From SKLM01 sp050049955 (GTDB lineage Bacteria; Chloroflexota; Anaerolineae; B4-G1), in contig JASFVG010000269.1 in the NCBI GenBank assembly GCA_050049955.1, positions 1 through 6,458 of the forward strand: DNA of 6,458 nt, given 5' to 3'. The first letter of the stretch is position 1; each line of letters starts with the position of its first letter. Position numbers and translations under genes: made by a program. This document shows, one piece after another, positions 1 through 6,176 of this stretch. Below the pieces are notes generated by a model that worked only from the letters and a program-made list of their open reading frames with translations, was not told where the DNA came from and did not search any database.

Positions 1-2
1 AT

Positions 3-1211
3 GCCTGGAAGATCCCCTACCTGCTGGGCTTCACCGTGGTCGCAGGTGCCGCGGTGCTTATCCTTCCTGAGCGCCTCATATTTCGGCTATGGGGCCTCCT
101 GGGGCAAATGGACCGGCATCCTCGAAGGGCTGTCGTCGGCCTTGCCATAGGCGTATCGCTTGCGGGCGTTCTCTACGCGAGCCACCAGGAGTCGCTGACC
201 GACGAGAGGCACCTGTTACGCGCCTCCGTGATCGTGGCAGAACAGGGGATAGACCAGTTCTTCGCCGGCTACGAGGACATCACGTGGCTTGGCGGACAGC
301 ACCCCCCCCTCTTGCCGCTGGTCTACGGGCTTGCGATTAGGTTGATCGGGTTCCGTCTGCTCGCCCTCCGGTTGATCGCCACCGCCATAACCGCCGGCGC
401 GGTGTTGCTCACGTACTATATCGGAGAGGCGTGGTTCGACCGACGGACGGCAATGATAGCGGCACTCTGCCTGCTATCCATGCCCTACTGCTTGCGGATG
501 GGTACGGCCGTATTGACTGATATGCCCCTCACCCTCTTATTCGGCCTGGGGCTGTACCTGGTTCACCGACTGTCGCTAGGCCGAAGTCTGACGATTGCGG
601 TGGCGGCCGGGGTATCCATAGGGCTCGGGTTGGTGTCCAAGTACACGATGCTGTTGATATATCCGGTTCTGTTGTTGCACTTCCTGGCGGAGGTTCGCCT
701 CAGGCGGGCGTGGGCCTACGTCGGGGTGACTGTTCTCGTCTCCGCCGCAATCCTCGGGTCATGGTTGCTGTACGCAGATTCGCAGGACTTGGTAGCCGCT
801 CAAGCGGAAACGGTCTCGCGGTACGCCGGGGCCGTGACCGGGGGTGCCTGGCGCTATTTCGCTGAGATGATTGCCACCGAATTGCCGTCGGCCTTGGGTC
901 TGTACAATCTACCACTGATTGTTCTGGGGGCGGTTCTCCTCCTTCAGCAGCGAAGCAAGTCAGACCTGCTTGTCGCCCTCTGGATCGCGCCCGTCATGGC
1001 CATCGTCGCGCTGACGCTCCCCGACCCCCGGTACTTCATGCCAGCCTTCCCAGGACTTGCCATCGCGATGGCCCGCCGACTTACGGACTTCGACCGGTCA
1101 GTGGTGCGGATCGTACTTCTCGCGCTGCTGCTTTGCACAGGGGCATTAATCCTCTTCTCGGATTGGAACCGTGCGACGTTCTTGTTCTTCCCTATGCGCC
1201 GAACACCTTAG
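3..1211 (+). CDS. GT-C fold (ArnT/PMT-like, GT39) membrane glycosyltransferase, 5' end outside window
   Basis: Polytopic membrane enzyme, probably moving a sugar from a polyprenyl-phosphate donor to an acceptor on the outer face of the membrane. The frame is open to the left edge with a membrane-like segment, so the true start is probably upstream; internal alternatives are GTG 36 and ATG 108, neither with a strong Shine-Dalgarno. Counting from GTG 36: a hydrophobic helix at ~32-48; an acidic TDE at 55-57 in the first outer loop, the place of the conserved Asp/Glu of GT-C enzymes; HPPL at 89-92, matching the family's [K/H]PPL motif; TDMP at 161-164; a string of further hydrophobic helices; and PDPRYFMPAFP around 329-339, the family's late R-Y-x-x-P motif. 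Donor and acceptor cannot be read from sequence. It ends soon after the last helix with a short tail, so it lacks the sizeable soluble C-terminal domain of many ArnT-like proteins. It could be a naturally short form or slightly truncated. Family call confident, specificity unknown. Confidence 0.85.
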   Translation, partial: AWKIPYLLGFTVVAGAAVLILPERLIFRLWGLLGQMDRHPRRAVVGLAIGVSLAGVLYASHQESLTDERHLLRASVIVAEQGIDQFFAGYEDITWLGGQHPPLLPLVYGLAIRLIGFRLLALRLIATAITAGAVLLTYYIGEAWFDRRTAMIAALCLLSMPYCLRMGTAVLTDMPLTLLFGLGLYLVHRLSLGRSLTIAVAAGVSIGLGLVSKYTMLLIYPVLLLHFLAEVRLRRAWAYVGVTVLVSAAILGSWLLYADSQDLVAAQAETVSRYAGAVTGGAWRYFAEMIATELPSALGLYNLPLIVLGAVLLLQQRSKSDLLVALWIAPVMAIVALTLPDPRYFMPAFPGLAIAMARRLTDFDRSVVRIVLLALLLCTGALILFSDWNRATFLFFPMRRTP

Positions 1212-1486
1212 TCTCGGTGCACAGCGGCAGCGACGGCATACAAAGATGCTTTGAGGGGCTGATGGCGTCAACGCGCGCTCGACCAGCTGACTACAGTGGC
1301 CGCCACATCGAATGACGGTTTGATGACGGTAGCAGAAAAGCCTGGGGCGCAGACTGAGATGATCCGAGCATTAACGGCAGGACTCCCGGTGTGCCAGTAG
1401 TGGAGAGACGAGGCGGCGCCGGGCCAAAGGGCAATAGCGCAGGGCCCCACGGCAGTCGTGAAGCCAGAGGATCGGAGGCTCGCCAC
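1212..1486 (+). other. 275-base gap between glycosyltransferase and flippase; no supportable gene
   Basis: No recognisable protein, RNA gene or terminator is seen: there is no stem followed by a T-run after 1211. The 7-mer TGACGGT occurs twice (1313-1319 and 1324-1330), the second copy inside a 25-codon open frame (1323-1400) that has no ribosome binding site. The flippase frame is open back to 1358 with a GTG at 1391, but the translation of 1391-1486 is Arg/Gly/Ser-rich and looks non-coding. A different frame (1133-1315) overlaps the end of the upstream gene and could be a shifted continuation of its C-terminus; see findings. Confidence 0.5.
1474..1478 (+). promoter_or_regulatory. Ribosome binding site deciding the flippase start
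   Basis: GGAGG lies 8 bases before ATG 1487. It is a far better match than the AGGA eight bases ahead of the alternative GTG at 1391, and it places the start directly before the first membrane segment, as usual for this family. Confidence 0.8.
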
Positions 1487-2920
1487 ATGGCCGTCGGGAC
1501 CTTCGGGACCCTCTCTGTCCATGGCCTGCTTCTGCCTGTCGGGATGCTCACGGTCGCGTTTCTCACCCGGCAGCTCGGTCCCGAACTCTACGGAACATTC
1601 ACCGTCGCCGCTAGCATCGTTCAGTGGATCCAAGTCAGCACACGAGGGCTATTCGACCAGACCACTGTGAAGTTCGTGGCCGAAGCGGAGGAGCGTCAAC
1701 GAATTGCCTCCGGGCTGGCGCAAGCCCAACTCGTGGTCAGCCTGGCCTTCGCAGGAATCCTCGCGGCTACTGCCCCGGTGCTGGCGGACTGGCTGAGAGC
1801 GCCAGATCTGGCACCAGCCCTTCGCCTGTTCGCGGTGGACGTTCCGCTGTTCTGCCTCGCGCGTGCCCATCGGTCGATTCTCATCGGTCACCAGGAATTC
1901 TGGCCCGCCGCGATTCTGACAGGGATCTATGGATTGAGCCGCATGGTCCTGGTGTTCGTCCTGGTGGGCACAGGCCTGTCCACCACCGGAGCCATTCTCG
2001 CCGCCGCTGGTGCATCACTTGCGCAGTTGACAGTGGCTCGGCTGTACGTTCGTCCGAGGCTGCTAGTGCGGGTTCGCATTCCCGTGCGCCGCCTGACGCG
2101 CTACGCCATGCCATTGTTCTTGAACAAGATGGGGCGAAACCTGTTCGGCCGCGTTGGACTCTTCGTGGTGCAAGCAGTCAGCGACGTGCCAGGAGCGGCC
2201 GGGTACTATGGCGCGGCCCAGGAACTGAACAGACCGTTTGGTCTGTTCGCTGCTTCCTTGGCACCACCATTTCTGGCGACGCTGGCGCTGGCCCTTCGCC
2301 GGGGCGAGACCGACACAGCGCGCCCGATTGTGACCCAGTCGATGCGCCTGGTGCTGTGTCTACTCCCGCTTGCCGCGGCCGCGGCTGGGTCTGCTGAGTC
2401 CATTGTAGGGCTAGTCTACGGTCGTGAGTTCTTGCCAACTTCATCGATCTTCGCCCTGCTCGCGATTGCCGGCGCTGGAAACGTCCTCACAACGGTGAAC
2501 GCGGAAGCCCTGATTGCCTTGGGCCGTCCGACCCTGCCATTCGCGATCACAGGGCCGCTGATGCCCCTGGCCCTTGGTGCTCACCTGATCCTCGTGCCTC
2601 GCTTCGGGCCCGACGGAGCGGCCGCCGCTACGCTGGCCCTGAGTTGGTTCGGCGCTGGAGCAACAGCCTTCGCCCTTCATCGCAAATGCGAGGTTCAGCT
2701 TCCTTGGGCCTCCTTGCCTAGGATCGGGATCGTGAGCCTGGCGAGCTACGCCTTGTCCCGTCTCTTGCCCAGTGCGGGTGGGTGGACCATCCTAGAACTT
2801 GGAGGCCTGGCGATTGGGGTCGCAGCTTGTCTGTTCGCGGTGGGCGAGTTGGGCGAGACGGAGATCGCGTTTGCCCGATCTCTGGTAGCACCTGGCAGAG
2901 CCGCTGGGCAGGGCAACTGA
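1487..2920 (+). CDS. Wzx-type polysaccharide/oligosaccharide flippase (MOP superfamily)
   Basis: Predicted inner-membrane transporter that flips undecaprenyl-linked sugar units from the cytoplasmic to the outer face. From ATG 1487 it has 477 residues, normal for Wzx/PST proteins (about 400-500). The N-terminus begins at once with a hydrophobic helix (~6-26) followed by TRQLGPELYG at 27-36, the family's conserved first-loop motif (LGPxxYG). About 12-14 hydrophobic segments follow, with short charged loops such as RIPVRRLTRYAMPLFLNK in the middle, typical of the start of the second half, and YGREFLPTS further on, matching the usual Y-G-x-x-F/Y-x-P loop. It ends in a short polar tail. A longer version from GTG 1391 would add 32 residues of Arg/Gly/Ser-rich sequence and is less likely. 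Its neighbours are a GT-C glycosyltransferase and an NTase/GT2 gene, so it belongs to a polysaccharide cluster. The exact sugar is unknown; teichoic acid-type or other PST flippases are alternatives within the same superfamily. Confidence 0.88.
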   Translation: MAVGTFGTLSVHGLLLPVGMLTVAFLTRQLGPELYGTFTVAASIVQWIQVSTRGLFDQTTVKFVAEAEERQRIASGLAQAQLVVSLAFAGILAATAPVLADWLRAPDLAPALRLFAVDVPLFCLARAHRSILIGHQEFWPAAILTGIYGLSRMVLVFVLVGTGLSTTGAILAAAGASLAQLTVARLYVRPRLLVRVRIPVRRLTRYAMPLFLNKMGRNLFGRVGLFVVQAVSDVPGAAGYYGAAQELNRPFGLFAASLAPPFLATLALALRRGETDTARPIVTQSMRLVLCLLPLAAAAAGSAESIVGLVYGREFLPTSSIFALLAIAGAGNVLTTVNAEALIALGRPTLPFAITGPLMPLALGAHLILVPRFGPDGAAAATLALSWFGAGATAFALHRKCEVQLPWASLPRIGIVSLASYALSRLLPSAGGWTILELGGLAIGVAACLFAVGELGETEIAFARSLVAPGRAAGQGN

Positions 2921-3009
2921 AGCGGTGTTCCGGCTCCGTCTGCCATGACGGGCCCTGATCACAGGCCACCTGACTCGCGGCCCGCCGAAGTGGCGCGAGC
3001 GCTGGTCAG

Positions 3010-3039
3010 TTGGTACGACGACACCATACGTGGTATACT
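3010..3039 (+). promoter_or_regulatory. Candidate sigma70-type promoter with extended -10
   Basis: TTGGTA (3010-3015), an 18-base spacer, then TATACT (3034-3039), preceded by TG one base upstream (TGGTATACT), which is the extended -10 form. It is on the coding strand, in a long gap before the NTase-GT2 gene. The -10 is good and the -35 is fair (4 of 6 to TTGACA). A short inverted repeat ATAC-gtg-GTAT (3027-3037) overlaps the -10 and could be an operator half-site pair or chance. Use in the native host is inferred only. Confidence 0.4.
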
Positions 3040-3117
3040 CCTGTCCATCGCGTGCCCTGGACGAGGTTGAGGAAAGGGCCGACGGAAGGCCAGTTGCTCG
3101 GGACCGGGCAGGCACGC

Positions 3118-3138
3118 CAGCGCTCTTGAGGGCTGCTG
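3118..3138 (+). other. Imperfect stem-loop in the leader region
   Basis: The 8-base arms CAGCGCTC and GGCTGCTG pair with one C-C mismatch and one G-U pair around a TTGAG loop. There is no T-run after it, so it does not read as an intrinsic terminator. It could be a local RNA structure or chance in GC-rich DNA. Confidence 0.2.
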
Positions 3139-3394
3139 TTGACTCCCTCCGTCCAGTGACCCGGCTCATGTCGAAAGGATAGTCACGTCTCGGCCCCTGA
3201 CCTACGCCTCCTCGGGTCGTTCGGGCACCAGGCCCGTGCTGGGGCATGGCGCAGCCGGCGGAAATCGCCGAGTTCGGTGCAGAAGAGGGACTCCGAATTG
3301 GCAGCCTCCACGGTTAGCTTGGAGAGATGCCGTTCGGAGTCTGTACTTGGAATGAGCCTTTGGCGCTGGAGGTGTGTCGGTCCTGACGCCATCT

Positions 3395-3400
3395 AGGAGG
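3395..3400 (+). promoter_or_regulatory. Perfect ribosome binding site ahead of an ATC codon
   Basis: AGGAGG is followed after 5 bases by ATC AAG ACC in the frame of the NTase-GT2 gene. An in-frame TAG at 3394-3396 overlaps it, so the protein cannot begin earlier. No ATG, GTG or TTG lies at a usual distance: the first TTG is at 3475 without its own Shine-Dalgarno, and the first ATG is at 3685, beyond the conserved SDID motif. Confidence 0.7.
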
Positions 3401-3405
3401 GCCAG

Positions 3406-5493
3406 ATCAAGACCCTGCTGCAGCGCATCGCTATTCGCACTCAGTTCCCTCCCTTCAGCTGGTTCTACCAGGGCTTGTACCAGCTGGCTATCGGGCTTTG
3501 CGTGCGGCGCTTTCGGAGGATCCGAGGCGTGCGCTCAGTCTACCTGCGCCGCGGGCTGGCATCGGTTGAGCCCTTCTACGGTCTCAGTGACATCGATCTC
3601 CTGGTACTGGTCGACCCTCGGATCTACGGGCGAGTGGCCGCGCGCGTGACGTACGAGTACGAGCTTCTGCGGCGTGTGGTCCCCATGCTGGCAGAGGACG
3701 AGCTGGCGGTCTACAGCGCCGCGCAGCTCCAGTCCCTGTATCGATACAGCCCTTTCTATCGGCAACGTTTCAACCGCGGAAGGCACGGCTGGATGCGGCT
3801 GTGGGGCGAAGATGTCTTCCAGTACCTCCCTGAGGACGACGGCAGCGCTGACGCGCTCTCTGCGCACGAATTGGGGCCGGCGTGGCACTACCTCTCCCAG
3901 GAGCTCCTGCCGGACGACGATCGTCCCGACTACCTGCGAAGGTACGTCGCCTACAAGTGGACAGGGGAGACTGCCCGAGCAGCGTTGTACGCCCGGGGAG
4001 AAGTCCAGGGTATGACGCGCGAGGCTGCGATTCACCGCGCTTCCCTGGCGTTTCCAGAGATAGCCCCCGCGCTGGATAGCGTACGTGCAGACTGCCAGCG
4101 GCTGCTGTCCCGCAGGCCGTTCGTCGCCGACAAGGTGCTCGAATCCTACATCCTTCTAGCGCAGAAGGCCTTAGAGAACGGGCGCGAGACCTCGGCAAGA
4201 GATTGGGTGAGGCTGCGGATCCTCGCACCGGCACCGACCACGGAAGGGACATGCTTTCGAGAAGCTGCGCTCGGGGCGATAGAAGAAACCTGCGCAGGCC
4301 TAGAGGGCGTCCAACAGGCGGTATTCGTACCTCGCCTTGGCTTCGAGCCGATTGCAGAGATCGGTATGGATCCATCGGTTCTCGCAGGGACGACTATTGA
4401 CGCCTTCGATCTCGTGTTGATGGGACAGAGCTTGCCGGCAGTTGAAAGCCTGCGCGAGCTGAACCGCTCCCTAGGCCGATTCGGCCCGACAGTCGTGCCC
4501 TTCTTCTGCGACGGTGAATTGGCGGTCGCACTACGCGCGGTGCGAGGTTGGCCCATCAAGGACCCCGTCACTGCACCCGAGTTCTTTGCAGGCCTTGCCT
4601 CGGCGAGGCCTCTGCACGGTATGCTGAGCTTGGCAGGATGCGTAGACGTTCGCCGCGGATTCGAGCAAGAGGACGTGCTAGACCGCCGAGCCGAGTCGCT
4701 GCTGGCGCCATTCGGGACTGGCGAGGCGTATCGGCTGCCTGTCCTCGGATTTCTCGTCCTGTTCTGGGAGGCGGGGCGCGCCTGTTGGCTAGCCGCGCAG
4801 TCCAGGGAATCGACCATTGAGGTACCGGTGACGAGCTACCAGGTACTCGACGCCCTCTCCAGACTCACTCCCGCCGAAGCACGGGTTCTTCACAGGATTC
4901 ACCAGGAATACCTGACGGAGCTTCGAGGAGAGCCGTCAGAAGCGGTTAGGTACTTGCATTGGGCATCGAGGTATGCCCGGAGGCTGGAAGAGATGTTGAC
5001 CTCTCGCTCGGCATTGACCGGGGACATACCTACGCCGGCCAGGACTGAGCTGACGATATCTGTCGTCATCATCACCCGAAACCGAGCCGCGCTGCTAGAA
5101 AAGGCCCTTGCCTCTCTTGTGGAACAGGACCGCCCCCCCGACCAGGTTGTGGTCGTGGACAATGCCTCGTCGGACAACACGCCGGCGGTTGCGCGTTCGT
5201 TTGCTGACAGACTGAACCTGGTATTGGTCCACGAGGAGACCCTAGGCATCCCACACGCGCGGAATGCCGGCCTGCGACACTGCACGGGGGACATCGTGGC
5301 CTCCCTGGACGACGACTGCCAAGCAGATCGCCGCTGGCTTGCAGAGCTAGAGATCCCGTTCCTCAAAGACCCAAGAATCGGGGCTGTGGGTGGCAGCCTC
5401 GTTCCCGTCGAAGGGCAACGTGGGCTGGTCGCACGCTTCTATCGCACCCGGATGAAGCCGGAATCCGGTAGTAGGCACAGGGCATCTAGATGA
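3406..5493 (+). CDS. Nucleotidyltransferase-like protein fused to the N-terminal half of a GT2 glycosyltransferase
   Basis: Two-part cytoplasmic protein of 695 residues, counted from the ATC at 3406 that follows AGGAGG; an unassisted TTG at 3475 would give 672. Region 1 holds SVYLRRGLAS and then YGLSDIDLLVLV, the Pol-beta-type nucleotidyltransferase signature, with the two Asp at 62 and 64 and a possible third acidic site near 97-99 (EDELAVY). The usual G-[G/S] before it is G-L, so activity is uncertain. Residues ~100-540 are a long, mostly helical region I cannot assign, with conserved-looking pieces such as VVPFFCDGELAVALRA and VPVTSYQVLDALSRLTPAEA. From ~547 a GT-A (GT2) domain begins: ISVVIITRNR (550-559), VVVVDNASSDNT with Asp 585, GIPHARNAGL, and SLDDDC with Asp 635-637 as the metal/nucleotide-sugar DXD-type site. 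The domain stops at TGA 5491 before its acceptor half, which is encoded in the next, overlapping frame. The sugar, the partner and the role of the NTase part are unknown. Domain calls are confident; start codon and intactness are not. Confidence 0.75.
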   Translation: MKTLLQRIAIRTQFPPFSWFYQGLYQLAIGLCVRRFRRIRGVRSVYLRRGLASVEPFYGLSDIDLLVLVDPRIYGRVAARVTYEYELLRRVVPMLAEDELAVYSAAQLQSLYRYSPFYRQRFNRGRHGWMRLWGEDVFQYLPEDDGSADALSAHELGPAWHYLSQELLPDDDRPDYLRRYVAYKWTGETARAALYARGEVQGMTREAAIHRASLAFPEIAPALDSVRADCQRLLSRRPFVADKVLESYILLAQKALENGRETSARDWVRLRILAPAPTTEGTCFREAALGAIEETCAGLEGVQQAVFVPRLGFEPIAEIGMDPSVLAGTTIDAFDLVLMGQSLPAVESLRELNRSLGRFGPTVVPFFCDGELAVALRAVRGWPIKDPVTAPEFFAGLASARPLHGMLSLAGCVDVRRGFEQEDVLDRRAESLLAPFGTGEAYRLPVLGFLVLFWEAGRACWLAAQSRESTIEVPVTSYQVLDALSRLTPAEARVLHRIHQEYLTELRGEPSEAVRYLHWASRYARRLEEMLTSRSALTGDIPTPARTELTISVVIITRNRAALLEKALASLVEQDRPPDQVVVVDNASSDNTPAVARSFADRLNLVLVHEETLGIPHARNAGLRHCTGDIVASLDDDCQADRRWLAELEIPFLKDPRIGAVGGSLVPVEGQRGLVARFYRTRMKPESGSRHRASR

Positions 5494-6176
5494 TCATTCA
5501 GATTCTCGCCAACCTGCAGGAAGAGGGCTACCTGGCCAAGGGCTGGCACCCCACAGTGGCACCTTTCTTCGCAGGCGCGAATGTGGCATACCGACGGGCT
5601 GCGGTTGAAGAGCTTGGTGGTTTTGATCTCGAGTGCGCGACTGGAGAGGATTGCGACATTTGCGTCCGCCTATCGGAGGCGGACTGGGAACTCTATCTGC
5701 GACCCGAGGCGGTTGTGTCACACCGCAACCCATCGACGTTGAAACGGGTGATCCAGCAGTGGTTTGGGTATGGGTTGTACCATCCCTACGTTTTCGCCAA
5801 GCACAACGATCCCGCGGTGGAGGTCCACGTGCGGCTACGTCGACCCGTCAATGGTGAACGCTACGCCTGTCTCTTCTATCGACCATTCCACTTCCCAGTT
5901 GTGGTGTTTGCTACGAGGTTCGTTGCGCTGCACGTGCTCCTCCTGGGGACGGCAGCCGCTTGGCTTGCCGGGTCGGCGACCGTGGGATGGGTGGGCATCT
6001 TCCTGACGGCACTGTTCGCCGTGTTGTACGCCGCGCCTGACCTGGGGGATGCGGGGGCCTTGATAGGTTCCGCGTTCACCGCGATCCGGTACGTGGCGGA
6101 CATGGCGCTGTTCGTTGGGGCCTTTGTCGGGGGAGCTCGCCACCGTATGGTATACTTGAGCGCAACCATAGACTGA
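5490..6176 (+). CDS. C-terminal half of the same GT2 glycosyltransferase, with membrane helices
   Basis: This 228-residue frame supplies what the preceding gene lacks. FFAGANVAYRR (26-36), EELGGFD (40-46) and TGEDCDICVRL (51-61) are the acceptor-side motifs of GT-A GT2 enzymes; E53-D54 is the expected catalytic-base ED pair. RPEAVVSHR (71-79) and RVIQQWFGYG (86-95) are the usual closing elements, resembling the QxxRW-like region. Three hydrophobic segments follow (~136-160, 164-182, 190-214), so the product is probably anchored in the inner membrane. It has no nucleotide-sugar-binding half of its own. ATG 5490 overlaps the upstream stop (ATGA 5490-5493), with AGGG at 5479-5482 seven bases before it, which would allow translational coupling. 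Alternatively the two frames are one gene with a lost base: an extra base between 5490 and 5491 (AGA xTG ATC) would join them without a gap. Family confident; status as an independent gene uncertain. Confidence 0.75.
   Translation: MIIQILANLQEEGYLAKGWHPTVAPFFAGANVAYRRAAVEELGGFDLECATGEDCDICVRLSEADWELYLRPEAVVSHRNPSTLKRVIQQWFGYGLYHPYVFAKHNDPAVEVHVRLRRPVNGERYACLFYRPFHFPVVVFATRFVALHVLLLGTAAAWLAGSATVGWVGIFLTALFAVLYAAPDLGDAGALIGSAFTAIRYVADMALFVGAFVGGARHRMVYLSATID

Larger units (their letters stand above)
2921..3405 (+). other. 485-base gap/possible leader before the NTase-GT2 gene
   Basis: No recognisable gene in any frame. A 41-residue open frame (2945-3070) starts with ATG but has no ribosome binding site and no recognised homologue. 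The region contains the promoter-like element at 3010-3039, an imperfect hairpin at 3118-3138 (8 bp with one C-C mismatch and a G-U pair, loop TTGAG), and two 5-bp perfect stems: 3222-3236 (CGGGC/GCCCG, loop ACCAG) and 3256-3270 (CGGCG/CGCCG, loop GAAAT). None is followed by a T-run, so none is a convincing terminator. No known riboswitch core was recognised. If the promoter is real, the transcript would carry a leader of roughly 360 bases. A decayed gene is the alternative. Confidence 0.45.

Noticed and set aside
1323..1400. 25-residue open frame before the flippase as a leader peptide
   Set aside because: No ribosome binding site, no regulatory-codon run, and no attenuator hairpin with a T-run after it.
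1391..1486. N-terminal extension of the flippase from GTG 1391
   Set aside because: Adds 32 Arg/Gly/Ser-rich residues; GGAGG eight bases before ATG 1487 and the helix right after it favour the shorter form.
1624..2397. 257-codon plus-strand frame inside the flippase
   Set aside because: Lies wholly within the flippase in another frame; Arg/Gly/Ser-rich, no motif, no ribosome binding site.
3060..3140. RNase P RNA-like GAGGAAAG string at about 3069
   Set aside because: Only the short string matches; the following conserved parts of RNase P RNA are missing.
2792..3247. 151-codon minus-strand open frame across the end of the flippase and the gap
   Set aside because: Arg/Ser/Pro-rich translation with no recognisable motif, half of it antisense to the flippase, typical of GC-rich shadow frames.
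3183..3392. 69-codon minus-strand open frame in the gap before the NTase-GT2 gene
   Set aside because: No recognisable family, Arg-rich low-information translation, no convincing ribosome binding site or promoter on that strand.
4146..4817. 223-codon minus-strand open frame inside the NTase-GT2 gene
   Set aside because: Fully antisense to a gene with recognisable domains; its composition is Ser/Arg/Pro-rich and no family is recognised.
5470..5495. Programmed -1 ribosomal frameshift joining the GT2 halves
   Set aside because: No slippery heptamer of the X XXY YYZ type is present at the only possible switch window (5488-5493), and no clear stimulatory hairpin follows. Coupled re-initiation or a lost base explains it better.
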